This document shows positions 1-9,048 of a stretch of DNA of 64,000 nucleotides, piece after piece. Source of the DNA: Prevotella sp. GTDB taxonomy: Bacteria > Bacteroidota > Bacteroidia > Bacteroidales > Bacteroidaceae. The stretch is taken from the NCBI GenBank assembly GCA_017650905.1, contig JAGCDZ010000010.1, positions 1-64,000 of the forward strand, written 5' to 3'. The translations under genes and the position numbers were made by a program. The notes below the pieces were generated by a model. That model saw only the letters and a list, made by a program, of their open reading frames with translations. It made no database searches and was not told where the DNA came from. The number at the start of each line of letters is the position of its first letter. Positions within the stretch are counted from its first letter, which is position 1.

Positions 1-4
1 ATAA

Positions 5-259
5 ATGGAAACCTCGCATAATGCAAAACCACAAAAGAATGAAATTCCTATATTTTGGATATTTGCAGCTTTCATTATCACCATTTCAAATGACGCCTAT
101 GCACAGAGTTGCGATCAGCAAGTGAGGACGAAAATCGACAGTGCGTTCAAGGTCAGATACTATAAAACTTCCTACGACACAAACTATGTTATTTGACCGG
201 ATGAATACCAAACACTTGATCTGTATGATCTTCAACGAAAGAGCCGCGGCCATCTATAA
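5..259 (+). pseudogene. Degraded secreted protein, DUF4421-like remnant
   Basis: The frame opens with a signal-peptide-like stretch ending in YAQS, then reads a short charged region and YDTNYVI before an in-frame TGA at 194-196. The same frame continues after the stop with PDEYQTLDLYDLQ until a TAA at about 257. Reading the TGA as the CGA codon it is one base away from gives YDTNYVIRPDEY, which resembles the start of DUF4421-type Bacteroidota proteins (YDT.Y..RP). That family normally runs for several hundred residues, so this is a nonsense-mutated, truncated remnant. The family assignment is from memory of the motif; the broken state is visible directly. Confidence 0.4.
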
Positions 260-708
260 CTTCTCGCCCCGCTACTTCGCAAGATCAGCCATTATGGTGA
301 GCAACTTCATCTTCATAAATGACATTGACGATGAATCAGAACAAATTGTGTGCGCAGGCCTAGCCTTGAGACTATAACACGCGGATCTCCTCAGAGTCCC
401 AACATTAAATTGTAATCTTTGGTAACATTGTGTAGTCGCAGAAACCATCTATTTTTCAATAAAGCACGGTTATTTGGAAATAAGTGTTGGTTATTGCCGG
501 AGAAGGGTAGCTCTTGTGACAACTTTCTTTGCTGTGACGTCGATTTATCCATGGTCAAATGACTATACATGTCAGTAGTCGGAGAATACCCACCAATACA
601 TATCCGCATCGGGTACATAAATCTTACGTATGTATATACAATAATAATGCACTATTTGGGACTTTTAGTCAATTCTTTCAATAAATGGTGCAAATCAGAG
701 GGGCGATG
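260..708. other. Gene-free stretch upstream of carB
   Basis: About 450 bases with no convincing gene on either strand. The short open frames here have no recognisable product and overlap each other. A carA gene, a frequent neighbour of carB, is not present. The right end leads directly into the carB promoter. Confidence 0.5.
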
Positions 709-740
709 TTTGGTGGTTTCCGAAAAACTTTGTACCTTTG
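709..740 (+). promoter_or_regulatory. carB promoter, Bacteroidota -33/-7 type
   Basis: TTTG at 709-712 and TACCTTTG at 733-740 are separated by 20 bases, matching the Bacteroidota sigma-ABfr consensus. Transcription would start just downstream, leaving a leader of about 30 bases before the ATG at 779. This supports choosing 779 over the upstream in-frame ATG at 569. Confidence 0.75.
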
Positions 741-778
741 CACGCGATTTAAGAACAAGGATACAAAATCAACCCAAA

Positions 779-3700
779 ATGAAGAAAGAACTGAAAAAGG
801 TGTTGGTACTCGGATCGGGTGCCTTGAAAATCGGACAAGCAGGAGAGTTTGACTACTCTGGTTCACAAGCTTTAAAGGCGCTTCGAGAAGAAGGCATCAA
901 GAGCGTGCTCGTTAACCCCAACATCGCTACCATCCAAACCAGCGAAGGTATTGCAGACAAGGTGTATTTCCAGCCGGTAAATACGCATTTCGTAACCGAA
1001 ATCATCAAGAAAGAGCGACCAGACGGCATTCTCCTCGCTTTCGGAGGACAGACCGCATTGAACTGCGGAACGGAGCTCTATCTGAATGGTACCCTGAAAG
1101 AATACGGAGTTGAAGTGTTAGGAACAAGTGTCGAGGCCATCATGAATACTGAGGACCGCGACCTTTTTGTTAAAAAGCTGGCCGAGGTTAATCTGAAGGT
1201 GCCTGTATCCCATGCCGTCGAGTCGATGGAGGATGCACTGAAAGCAGCCCACGAGATCGGCTTCCCCATCATGATTCGTTCTGCATACGCCCTCGGCGGT
1301 CTCGGCTCAGGCATCTGCCCTGACGAGAAGCGCTTCATCGAGCTGGCAGAGTCAGCCTTCACCTTTGCACCACAAATTCTCGTCGAGGAAAGCCTCAAGG
1401 GCTGGAAGGAGATTGAATTCGAGTGCATCCGCGACGCCAACGACCGTTGCTTCACGGTAGCCTCAATGGAGAACTTCGACCCACTCGGCATCCATACCGG
1501 TGAGTCAATCGTTGTAGCACCTACTTGTTCGCTCCGCGAGGATCAGGTGAAGATGCTGCAGGAACTCACCATCAAATGCGTCAAGCACCTCGGCATCGTC
1601 GGTGAGTGCAATATTCAGTTCGCTTTCAACGCAGAGACCAACGACTACCGTATCATCGAGATCAATGCCCGTCTCTCGCGCTCTTCAGCCCTCGCCTCGA
1701 AGGCCACAGGTTATCCCCTCGCCTTCGTCGCCGCCAAGATCGCCCTTGGCTATACCCTCGACCAGATTGGTGAGATGGGCACCACCTCTTCAGCATACGT
1801 GGCTCCAAGCCTCGACTATATGATCTGTAAGATTCCCCGCTGGGACCTTACCAAGTTTGCTGGTGTGAGCCGTCAAATCGGCTCTTCCATGAAGTCCGTA
1901 GGTGAAATCATGTCCATCGGCCGTAGTTTTGAGGAGATGATGCAAAAAGGTCTCCGTATGATCGGTCAGGGCATGCACGGCTTCGTGGGTAACGACCACA
2001 CAAAGTTCGAAAACCTCGAGGAGGAGTTGGCTAATCCTACCGACCTGCGTATCTTTGCCATCGCCCAGGCTCTCGAGGAGGGATATACGATCGAGCGCAT
2101 TGAGCAGTTGACGAAGATCGACATCTGGTTCTTGGAGCGCTTGAAGCATATTGTCGACCTGAAGCACGAACTGCAGAAATACAATAAGCTCGAGGATTTG
2201 TCCGACGAGCTGCTGCTTGAGGTAAAACGTTGTGGATTCAGCGACTTCCAGATTGCCCGTTTCGTACTGAAGCCTGAGGGAGGCAACATGGAGAAGGAAA
2301 ACCTGGCTGTTCGCAAGTATCGTAAGGAGAAGGGCATCCTGCCAAGTGTGAAGCGCATCCCCACGGTAGCCTCAGAGCATCCTGAACTCACGAATTATCT
2401 CTATTTCACATACACGCACACACCAGCATTCGGCAATCCGAAGGGTGAGCAATATAAGGCTGCACACGATATCAACTATTACACAAATGAGAAGTCTGTA
2501 GTTGTCTTAGGTTCAGGTGCTTATCGTATCGGTTCATCTGTAGAATTCGACTGGTGTTCGGTGAATGCTATCAACACCGCCCGTAAGCTGGGATACAAGT
2601 CGATCATGATCAACTACAATCCAGAGACGGTATCTACCGACTACGACATGTGCGATCGTCTGTACTTCGACGAGCTCTCGCTGGAGCGTGTGCTCGACGT
2701 TATCGACCTCGAGCAGCCCAAGGGTGTGATTGTTTCCGTGGGAGGACAGATTCCTAACAACCTCGCCATGAAGCTCTACCGTCAGGGTGTGCCCGTATTG
2801 GGAACATCACCCGTGAATATCGACCGCGCAGAGAACCGCGATAAGTTCTCAGCCATGCTCGACAAGTTGTGCATCGACCAGCCCGCCTGGCGTGCGCTCA
2901 CCAGTTTCGAGGATGTCAAGGAGTTCGTCGAGCAGGTGGGTTATCCTGTGCTCGTGCGTCCTTCTTATGTACTCTCTGGTGCTGCCATGAATGTCTGCTA
3001 TGACGAGGAGGAGTTGCATCGCTTCCTCAATATGGCTACTGAAGTGTCGAAGGAGTTCCCCGTAGTGGTATCAAAGTTCATGACTGAAACGAAGGAGATT
3101 GAGTTTGATGCTGTAGCCGACAAGGGCGAAGTGATTGAGTATGCTATCTCCGAGCACGTAGAGTATGCAGGTGTGCACTCTGGCGACGCCACAATGGTGT
3201 TCCCAGCCCAACACATTTATTTCTCCACCATCCGTCAGATCAAGAAGATTGCACATAAGATCGCTGCCGAGCTGAACATTAGCGGTCCGTTCAACATCCA
3301 GTTCCTCGCCAAGAACCGCGAAGTGAAGGTTATCGAATGTAACCTCCGTGCCAGTCGTTCGTTCCCATTTGTGTCGAAGATCCTGAAGCGTAACTTCATC
3401 GAGACGGCTACGAAGATCATGCTCGACGCACCCTATCAGAAGCCTGAGAAGAGCGAGTTCGATATCGACCGCATCGGTGTGAAGGCCTCACAGTTCTCAT
3501 TTGCCCGTCTGCAGAACGCTGACCCCGTACTCGGTGTCGACATGAGCTCTACTGGTGAGGTAGGCTGTCTGGGTGACGACCTTAACGAAGCTATGCTCAA
3601 CTCGCTGATTGCTACGGGTTACTCTATTCCGAAGGATGCTGTACTTATCAGCTCTGGTGGTGCTAAGGGTAAAGTGAGCCTTCTCGAGCCTGCACAGCAA

Positions 3701-4039
3701 TTGGCCAAGAAAGGCTATACCATCTATGCTACAGGCGGAACAGCCAAGTTCTTCAATGACAACGGAGTGAAGGCAATTAGCGTAGCCTGGCCCGATGAGA
3801 ATGGCGACAACAACGTGATGGACCTGATCTCTCAGCACAAGGTAGGTCTCGTCATCAACGTACCGAAGAATCATACTTCTCGCGAGCTCACCAATGGCTA
3901 CAAGATCCGTCGTGGAGCCATTGATCACAACATTCCTTTGATGACAAACGTCCGTCTGGCCAAGGCCTTCATCGAGGCCTTCACAGCCATGAATCTCAAC
4001 GATGTGAAAATCAAGAGTTGGCAGGAGTATAACAACTAA
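779..4039 (+). CDS. carB: Carbamoyl-phosphate synthase large subunit
   Basis: CarB makes carbamoyl phosphate from bicarbonate, ammonia (channelled from CarA) and two ATP, for pyrimidine and arginine synthesis in the cytoplasm. The 1086-residue length matches the family (about 1070). The first synthetase half starts with GSGALKIGQAGEFDYSGSQA. The second half starts near residue 571 with VVVLGSGAYRIGSSVEFDW, so the internal duplication is visible. An allosteric MGS-like domain begins near residue 950 (SSGGAKGKVS, YATGGTAKFF). An in-frame upstream ATG at 569 would add 70 residues that overlap the promoter and match nothing, so it was rejected. The small subunit must lie elsewhere. yigZ follows after 33 bases. 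Confidence 0.96.
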   Translation: MKKELKKVLVLGSGALKIGQAGEFDYSGSQALKALREEGIKSVLVNPNIATIQTSEGIADKVYFQPVNTHFVTEIIKKERPDGILLAFGGQTALNCGTELYLNGTLKEYGVEVLGTSVEAIMNTEDRDLFVKKLAEVNLKVPVSHAVESMEDALKAAHEIGFPIMIRSAYALGGLGSGICPDEKRFIELAESAFTFAPQILVEESLKGWKEIEFECIRDANDRCFTVASMENFDPLGIHTGESIVVAPTCSLREDQVKMLQELTIKCVKHLGIVGECNIQFAFNAETNDYRIIEINARLSRSSALASKATGYPLAFVAAKIALGYTLDQIGEMGTTSSAYVAPSLDYMICKIPRWDLTKFAGVSRQIGSSMKSVGEIMSIGRSFEEMMQKGLRMIGQGMHGFVGNDHTKFENLEEELANPTDLRIFAIAQALEEGYTIERIEQLTKIDIWFLERLKHIVDLKHELQKYNKLEDLSDELLLEVKRCGFSDFQIARFVLKPEGGNMEKENLAVRKYRKEKGILPSVKRIPTVASEHPELTNYLYFTYTHTPAFGNPKGEQYKAAHDINYYTNEKSVVVLGSGAYRIGSSVEFDWCSVNAINTARKLGYKSIMINYNPETVSTDYDMCDRLYFDELSLERVLDVIDLEQPKGVIVSVGGQIPNNLAMKLYRQGVPVLGTSPVNIDRAENRDKFSAMLDKLCIDQPAWRALTSFEDVKEFVEQVGYPVLVRPSYVLSGAAMNVCYDEEELHRFLNMATEVSKEFPVVVSKFMTETKEIEFDAVADKGEVIEYAISEHVEYAGVHSGDATMVFPAQHIYFSTIRQIKKIAHKIAAELNISGPFNIQFLAKNREVKVIECNLRASRSFPFVSKILKRNFIETATKIMLDAPYQKPEKSEFDIDRIGVKASQFSFARLQNADPVLGVDMSSTGEVGCLGDDLNEAMLNSLIATGYSIPKDAVLISSGGAKGKVSLLEPAQQLAKKGYTIYATGGTAKFFNDNGVKAISVAWPDENGDNNVMDLISQHKVGLVINVPKNHTSRELTNGYKIRRGAIDHNIPLMTNVRLAKAFIEAFTAMNLNDVKIKSWQEYNN

Positions 4040-4065
4040 TCCGGATCATCCGGAATACTCGGAAA
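4039..4065 (+). repeat. Three degenerate 9-bp units in the carB-yigZ gap
   Basis: ATCCGGATC, ATCCGGAAT and ACTCGGAAA follow one another directly, starting at the last base of the carB stop codon. The units are imperfect but clearly periodic. A similar, weaker trace (GGAATATTC GGAGATACT) occurs at 7115-7132. Confidence 0.5.
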
Positions 4066-4072
4066 TTCCAAT

Positions 4073-4657
4073 ATGTCCGACGAATTCAAGACCATTAAAA
4101 GCGGAGGCGAGGGCTACTACACCGACAAGCGTAGCAAGTTCCTCGCCTTCGCTCATCATGTGTCTAATGTCGATGAAATTAAGGATATATTGGCCGACTA
4201 CCGCAAGAAATACTACGATGCCCGCCACGTCTGCTACGCCTACATGCTTGGTCCTGAGCGTACAGAGTTCCGTGCCAACGATGATGGAGAACCATCCTCA
4301 ACTGCAGGCAAACCCATCCTTGGACAGATTAACTCCAACGAACTTACCGACATCCTCATTGTCGTAGTGCGCTATTACGGTGGCGTGAATCTCGGCACCA
4401 GCGGACTCATTGTCGCCTATCGCGAAGCTGCCGCCGATGCCATCGCCCACTCTGAGATTGAGACGCGACAGATAGAAGAAGTCATTACCTATACTTTCGC
4501 CTATCCCATGATGAACGACGTGATGCGCATTGTCAAGGAAATGCAGCCCCGCATCGTCAGCCAAACCTACGATAACACCTGTGAGATCCGTCTCAGCATC
4601 CGCAAATCCGAAGCCGAGCAGCTAAAAAACAGATTATCGAAACTTTCTTTCGAATAA
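4073..4657 (+). CDS. YigZ/IMPACT family protein
   Basis: A 194-residue protein of the YigZ/IMPACT (UPF0029) family, about the length of E. coli YigZ (about 205). The conserved core GEPSSTAGKPILGQI lies near residues 72-86, followed by VVVRYYGGVNLGTSGL, both diagnostic of the N-terminal domain. A smaller C-terminal alpha/beta domain follows. The biochemical role in bacteria is poorly defined; the eukaryotic relative IMPACT regulates translation signalling. The start lies 33 bases after carB, suggesting co-transcription, with the short gap taken up by 9-bp repeats. Confidence 0.9.
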   Translation: MSDEFKTIKSGGEGYYTDKRSKFLAFAHHVSNVDEIKDILADYRKKYYDARHVCYAYMLGPERTEFRANDDGEPSSTAGKPILGQINSNELTDILIVVVRYYGGVNLGTSGLIVAYREAAADAIAHSEIETRQIEEVITYTFAYPMMNDVMRIVKEMQPRIVSQTYDNTCEIRLSIRKSEAEQLKNRLSKLSFE

Positions 4658-4691
4658 AAAGGTGTCATTAGGAAACTTTTTCCCATAGAAA

Positions 4692-4723
4692 TTTGGCTGT
4701 TTCGATTTTTCTCTTTACCTTTG
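4692..4723 (+). promoter_or_regulatory. tRNA-Ser promoter
   Basis: TTTG at 4692-4695 and TACCTTTG at 4716-4723 with a 20-base spacer form a consensus Bacteroidota promoter. It lies about 85 bases before the tRNA-Ser gene, so the primary transcript has a leader that must be processed. No gene lies between. Confidence 0.75.
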
Positions 4724-4808
4724 CATCCGCAAAAGAGAATTCAATATATTGAATGTTGAGTCCCTCACATTTAACTAAATGAGTTCGCTCTTTGGCTTTC
4801 AATTAACC

Positions 4809-4896
4809 GGAGAGTTGGCAGAGTGATCGATCGCGCTGGACTCGAAATCCGGTATACCCCTTTCGGGTATCGGGGGTTTGAATCCCTCACTCTCCG
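4809..4896 (+). tRNA. tRNA-Ser (CGA)
   Basis: A class II tRNA. Acceptor strands GGAGAGT and ACTCTCC pair fully, with discriminator G. The anticodon loop CTCGAAA, closed by GGA/TCC, gives anticodon CGA (reads UCG). A long variable arm (TACCCC/GGGTA-type stem) and the T loop GTTTGAATC are present. The CCA end is not encoded. Confidence 0.95.
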
Positions 4897-4900
4897 CAAG

Positions 4901-4940
4901 AAGAGTCCTACAAGCAATATTGTGGGACTCTTTTTTATTT
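4901..4940 (+). terminator. Terminator after tRNA-Ser
   Basis: AAGAGTCC at 4901-4908 pairs perfectly with GGACTCTT at 4925-4932, extended by ACA/TGT pairs, and a run of T residues follows. This is a classic intrinsic terminator 4 bases past the tRNA. Confidence 0.85.
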
Positions 4941-5024
4941 AAGTAAGGAATTAGACATCAGAGAGAAGAGCTTTTTCGAAAAGGAGATTAAATCGCTGAT
5001 AAAGAGAAGAACCCAGAAATAGCT

Positions 5025-5807
5025 TTATCCCATTACCACATCAAGCACCATCATTAGAACGAAGCCGATAGCAAAACCGATGGTACTGAGATTACTATGC
5101 TGACCACTTGAGGCTTCAGGGATGAGCTCTTCGACAACGACATAAAACATGGCTCCAGCAGCAAAGGCCAGCATGTAAGGCAGAACCGGCATCAGCAGCG
5201 AAGCTAATAGTAAGACGGCGACGGCTCCAATAGGCTCAACAGCACCACTAAACGAGCCAATGACAAAAGACTTCCATTTGGAATTGCCTGCTGTCCGCAT
5301 CGGCATGGAAATGATAGCCCCTTCTGGCACGTTCTGAATGGCGATACCCAATGCGACGGCTACAGCACTGGTCAAGGAGATATTAGAGATACCGCTCTCG
5401 GCTCCAGCGAAGACCACACCTACGGCCATACCTTCAGGCAGATTATGGATGGTGACGGCCAGAGCAAGCATAGCTGTCTTGGAAAGGTGCGACCTCATAC
5501 CCTCTGGTTTGTCTGTACCGATATGCAGGTGCGGCGTCAATTCATCAATCATCAGCAGGAAGCCCATACCCAACAGGAATCCTATGGCAGCGGGAATTAC
5601 CGACCACCGTCCACTATCCGACACCATCTCCATTGATGGAATCAATAGCGACCACACTGATGCGGCCACCATCACACCGGATGCAAAGCCCAACAATGTT
5701 TTCTGCAACTTTATCGACATCTCATCTTTCATGAAAAACACGAAAGCAGAGCCGAGCATTGTGCCCAACAACGGTATTAACAGACCTATAATTAATGTTG
5801 TTATCAT
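5025..5807 (-). CDS. ZIP family metal transporter
   Basis: An inner-membrane ZIP (ZupT/SLC39) protein of 260 residues that would import divalent metals such as zinc. It is strongly hydrophobic, with about eight membrane segments. The two metal-site motifs are HNLPEG (residues 121-126) and QNVPEG (158-163) in the fourth and fifth helices, followed by the late EELIPEA helix. An ATG three codons upstream (5816) falls inside the -7 promoter element, so the start at 5807 is preferred. Even this start leaves almost no untranslated leader. Gene stands alone. Metal specificity cannot be read from the sequence. Confidence 0.9.
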   Translation of the reverse strand: MITTLIIGLLIPLLGTMLGSAFVFFMKDEMSIKLQKTLLGFASGVMVAASVWSLLIPSMEMVSDSGRWSVIPAAIGFLLGMGFLLMIDELTPHLHIGTDKPEGMRSHLSKTAMLALAVTIHNLPEGMAVGVVFAGAESGISNISLTSAVAVALGIAIQNVPEGAIISMPMRTAGNSKWKSFVIGSFSGAVEPIGAVAVLLLASLLMPVLPYMLAFAAGAMFYVVVEELIPEASSGQHSNLSTIGFAIGFVLMMVLDVVMG

Positions 5808-5813
5808 AGAGTG

Positions 5814-5845
5814 CAAAGATACAATGAAAATCCCGACGGCACAAT
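5814..5845 (-). promoter_or_regulatory. ZIP transporter promoter overlapping its start region
   Basis: On the minus strand TATCTTTG (5814-5821) and ATTG (5842-5845) are 20 bases apart. The -7 element ends about seven bases before the chosen ATG, so the transcript would be leaderless or nearly so. Confidence 0.6.
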
Positions 5846-5917
5846 ACTCATAACTAAGTGTTTTGCCGCCAGGATATGATGAGTTCCTACTGAAATGCGA
5901 TTAAACATATATTGGTA

Positions 5918-7054
5918 CTATCTTATGTACTTTACTTTTGAAGCATCACGGGGCTTGGCGTCAGGCTGCTCGTCTGGATAACCGATAGCAATGATGTAAT
6001 TAAGTTTGTAATCGGAAGGGATGTCGAGACGGTCGAGGAAGAATTTGCACTTCTCATTCGAAAGTAGGAAGCGCACAGGGCCACCCAGACAACAAGTGCC
6101 GAGACCTAAAGACTGTGCTGCAAGCATAATATTCTCACCTAGCAGACCGGCATCCAGCTCGCCACCGCCATTAGCAGGCGTACAGACACAAATAAGATTC
6201 GGCGCATTACGGAACATATTCTTAAAGTCTCTGTCGCGCTTTACCTGTTCTTCGTTCTCCTGCTTGTAAATCTCTGTCACGTCAGCAATCAACTTTTGAT
6301 CTTCCACTACGCGTACAACCCATGGCTGACGGTTCATACCACTTGGTGCATTGATGCCCGCACGGACAATAATCTCTAATTTCTCATGCTCTACTGGCTT
6401 GTCAAGGTATTTTCGGATGGAACGTCGCGACATAATGTTGCCAAGGACGGGATTCACTTCCAACTGTATATCGGCTTCAATGTCGGTCATTTTATCCGTT
6501 GGTTCGTAGCGCTTTAGAACCTGTCCGTCGCGGGACACGAGGAACTTTGTGAAATTCCATTTTATATCAGACTTCTTATCATAGTCAGCATCCTGCCTAC
6601 GAAGCATACCGTCCATCATCTTTCCCCGCTGGTCGTTTACATCAAATCCACCGAAAGCTTTTTGTGTCTTCAACCAAGTATAGAGCGGATGCGCATTAGC
6701 GCCATTCACATCAATCTTGTCGAACTGTGGAAACTGAATGTTAAAGTTGGCTGTGCAGAACTGATGAATCTCCTCAATCGTACCAGGTGCCTGTTGTCCG
6801 AACTGATTGCAAGGGAAGTCAAGTATTTCCAATCCCATGCTACGGAACTTCTCATACAGAGCCTCCAGTTCGTTATACTGCGGTGTGAATCCACAACGCG
6901 TGGCTGTGTTTACAATTAGCAGCACTTTACCCTTGTAGTCTGAAAGGGATACCTCCTGACCAACATCATCCTTTACCTTGAAATCATAAATACTTTGTGA
7001 CGAAAGGGTCAACACACTAACCATTGCCATTAGGCTTAAAATAAGTCTTTTCAT
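5918..7054 (-). CDS. Secreted glutathione peroxidase-nitroreductase fusion
   Basis: A 378-residue two-domain protein with a signal peptide (first about 20 residues, ending LTLSSQ). Residues 22-195 are a GPx/BtuE-type thiol peroxidase: catalytic Cys54 in TATRCGFTPQY, resolving-region motif DFPCNQFGQQ and WNF at 166-168. The peroxidatic residue is Cys, not selenocysteine. Residues 205-378 are a nitroreductase-family FMN oxidoreductase (SRRSIRKYLDKPVE, INAPSGMNRQPW, GLGTCCLGGP). Each domain alone would be a complete small protein, so this is a true fusion. A link between peroxide detoxification and a flavin reductase in the envelope is inference. Stand-alone gene. Confidence 0.9.
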   Translation of the reverse strand: MKRLILSLMAMVSVLTLSSQSIYDFKVKDDVGQEVSLSDYKGKVLLIVNTATRCGFTPQYNELEALYEKFRSMGLEILDFPCNQFGQQAPGTIEEIHQFCTANFNIQFPQFDKIDVNGANAHPLYTWLKTQKAFGGFDVNDQRGKMMDGMLRRQDADYDKKSDIKWNFTKFLVSRDGQVLKRYEPTDKMTDIEADIQLEVNPVLGNIMSRRSIRKYLDKPVEHEKLEIIVRAGINAPSGMNRQPWVVRVVEDQKLIADVTEIYKQENEEQVKRDRDFKNMFRNAPNLICVCTPANGGGELDAGLLGENIMLAAQSLGLGTCCLGGPVRFLLSNEKCKFFLDRLDIPSDYKLNYIIAIGYPDEQPDAKPRDASKVKYIR

Positions 7055-7169
7055 ATCCGTATAGTTTTGTGAATTTTATTACTCTTGACATCCTGAAATA
7101 ATATGATACACACAGGAATATTCGGAGATACTCCCAATCAAATAATGGGGGCAATCAACTATTTCTAAA

Positions 7170-7195
7170 CAAGATCCCCACCGCTTTGGTGAGGA
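7170..7195 (-). terminator. Probable terminator after the phosphohexomutase gene
   Basis: On the minus strand TCCTCACC (7195-7188) pairs with GGTGGGGA (7182-7175), with one G-T pair, around a 5-base loop. TCTTGTTT follows, a weak T tract. It lies about 20 bases past the phosphohexomutase stop. Confidence 0.4.
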
Positions 7196-7214
7196 CCTCA
7201 TTTCTAAGAAGATA

Positions 7215-8960
7215 TTAGAGATTCAGGCTCTTCTTGATGGCCTCAATCTTCTCTTCAGCGGCCTTAGTGCAACGCTCATAATCGGCTGCGCCCTTGAAGG
7301 ATGGATCCTTCACCTCAGTGTAGAACTTAATCTTCGGCTCTGTGCCTGAAGGACGTACACTGACCTTCGTACCGTCGTCGCAGAACCACTGCAGAACGTT
7401 CGATTTGTCTGGCATGTTGAGTTTCTCCACAGTTCCGTCAGCCTTCTTGGCCTCCAACAACTGGAAGTCTTTCGAGAGCACAATCTTAGAACCACCTAAG
7501 TCCTTCGGAGGATTAGCACGGAAATCAGTCATCATCTGCTTGATCTCATCAGCACCCGTCTTACCCGGACGTACCACATTGATGGTTACCTCCTTCGAGA
7601 AGCCATACTCTGCATAGATGTTCATTAACAGATCGTAAAGCGTCATACCGTTGTCGCGAGCCCAGGCTGCAATCTCACAGATCAGACAGATAGATGCTGG
7701 GGAGTCCTTATCGCGCACCTTGTCAAACGGCAGGAAACCAAAGCTTTCCTCACCACCGCCGATATACTTCTTCTTGCCCTCGTTCACACGAATCTCGTTG
7801 GCAATCCACTTGAAGCCCGTGTAGCAGTCGCTGTACTCCACGCCGTTCTTCTTGGCAATTTCGGCAATCACCTCAGTAGTCACAATGGTCTTAACCAGGA
7901 ACTCATTGCCCTTCAGCTGACCAAGTTTCTTCTTATTGGCGATGATGTACCATGAGAACATCATACAGGTCTGGTTACCATTCAGGATCTCCCACTCGCC
8001 CTTAGAGTTACGGCAAACAATAGCCAGACGGTCAGCATCGGGGTCGGAAGCAATCACAAGGTCTGCATTCAACTTTGTTCCTAGCTTCATGCCCAAGGTC
8101 ATTGCCTCAGCATTTTCGGGATTCGGGCTCACCACCGTCGGGAAGTTACCGTCAATCACCATCTGCTCGGGCACCACGTGGATATTCTGGAAGCCCCAAG
8201 AACGCAGGGCCATCGGGATAATCACACGACCTGTACCGTGCATGGGTGAATAGACGATGTTGAGGTCTTTCTGGCGAAGGATAACTTCCTGATCCACCAT
8301 GGCCTCTTTGACAGCCTGGATATAGTCCCAGTCCATCTCACCACCAATCGGGATAATCAGGTCTTTGTTGCCCTCAAACTTCACATCATGGATCTTCACC
8401 TTATTCACCTCGTCGATGATACCCTTGTCGTGTGGGAAGAGCACCTGAGCACCATCGTCCCAGTAAGCCTTGTAACCGTTATACTCACGGGGATTATGCG
8501 ATGCAGTAACATTCACACCTGCCTGACAGCCGAGCTGACGGATGGCAAACGAAATCTCCGGTGTAGGACGCAGACTTTCGAAGAGATACACCTTGATGCC
8601 GTTGGCCGAGAAGATGTCGGCGACGGTCTCAGCAAACATACGTCCGTTGTTACGGCAATCGTGACCTACCACCACCGAACTCTGCTTCCCTGGGAAAGCC
8701 TTGTTGATGTAGTTGGCAAAACCCTGTGTGGCCATACCCACGATGTACTTGTTCATGCGGTTCGTGCCGGCACCCATGATACCGCGCAGACCACCTGTAC
8801 CAAATTCCAAATCGCGATAGAAAGCATCAATCAAGTCAGTCTTGTCGGGATTATCCAACATGGCCTGTACTTCCTTACGTGTCTCCTCATCAAAGGCGGG
8901 AGCCAACCATTCCTTTGCACGTGCCTCGCACTGAGCAATCAATTGAGCGTTATCTGCCAT
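7215..8960 (-). CDS. Phosphoglucomutase/phosphomannomutase (alpha-D-phosphohexomutase)
   Basis: A cytoplasmic 581-residue phosphohexomutase that interconverts hexose 1- and 6-phosphates via a phosphoserine enzyme, feeding sugar-nucleotide and glycogen pools. Visible landmarks are GTGGLRGIMGAG near residue 55, the catalytic serine loop TASHNP near residue 152, the metal loop DPDADR near residue 310, the sugar loop GGGEESFG near residue 400, and the C-terminal phosphate-binding RPSGTEPKIKFY. The length fits PgcA/Pgm2-type enzymes. Substrate preference (glucose or mannose) cannot be decided here. It is probably monocistronic, with a hairpin after it. Confidence 0.93.
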   Translation of the reverse strand: MADNAQLIAQCEARAKEWLAPAFDEETRKEVQAMLDNPDKTDLIDAFYRDLEFGTGGLRGIMGAGTNRMNKYIVGMATQGFANYINKAFPGKQSSVVVGHDCRNNGRMFAETVADIFSANGIKVYLFESLRPTPEISFAIRQLGCQAGVNVTASHNPREYNGYKAYWDDGAQVLFPHDKGIIDEVNKVKIHDVKFEGNKDLIIPIGGEMDWDYIQAVKEAMVDQEVILRQKDLNIVYSPMHGTGRVIIPMALRSWGFQNIHVVPEQMVIDGNFPTVVSPNPENAEAMTLGMKLGTKLNADLVIASDPDADRLAIVCRNSKGEWEILNGNQTCMMFSWYIIANKKKLGQLKGNEFLVKTIVTTEVIAEIAKKNGVEYSDCYTGFKWIANEIRVNEGKKKYIGGGEESFGFLPFDKVRDKDSPASICLICEIAAWARDNGMTLYDLLMNIYAEYGFSKEVTINVVRPGKTGADEIKQMMTDFRANPPKDLGGSKIVLSKDFQLLEAKKADGTVEKLNMPDKSNVLQWFCDDGTKVSVRPSGTEPKIKFYTEVKDPSFKGAADYERCTKAAEEKIEAIKKSLNL

Positions 8961-9008
8961 AATTCTTCGTTTTATTTGTTTTAGATTATACTATATAATT
9001 CCAAAACA

Positions 9009-9042
9009 CAAAATTACGAAGAATTTCGCAAAGATGTTCAAA
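9009..9042 (-). promoter_or_regulatory. Possible phosphohexomutase promoter
   Basis: TAATTTTG on the minus strand (9009-9016) with TTTG at 9039-9042. The 22-base spacer is longer than the usual 19-21, so the assignment is tentative. Confidence 0.35.
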
Positions 9043-9048
9043 AGAGCC

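Noticed and set aside
391..618. Open frame of 75 codons on the minus strand upstream of carB
   Set aside because: No recognisable motif, no promoter or neighbour context, and composition like non-coding sequence.
569..778. 70-residue N-terminal extension of carB
   Set aside because: It spans the -33/-7 promoter and shows no similarity to the family; the ATG at 779 gives the normal CarB start.
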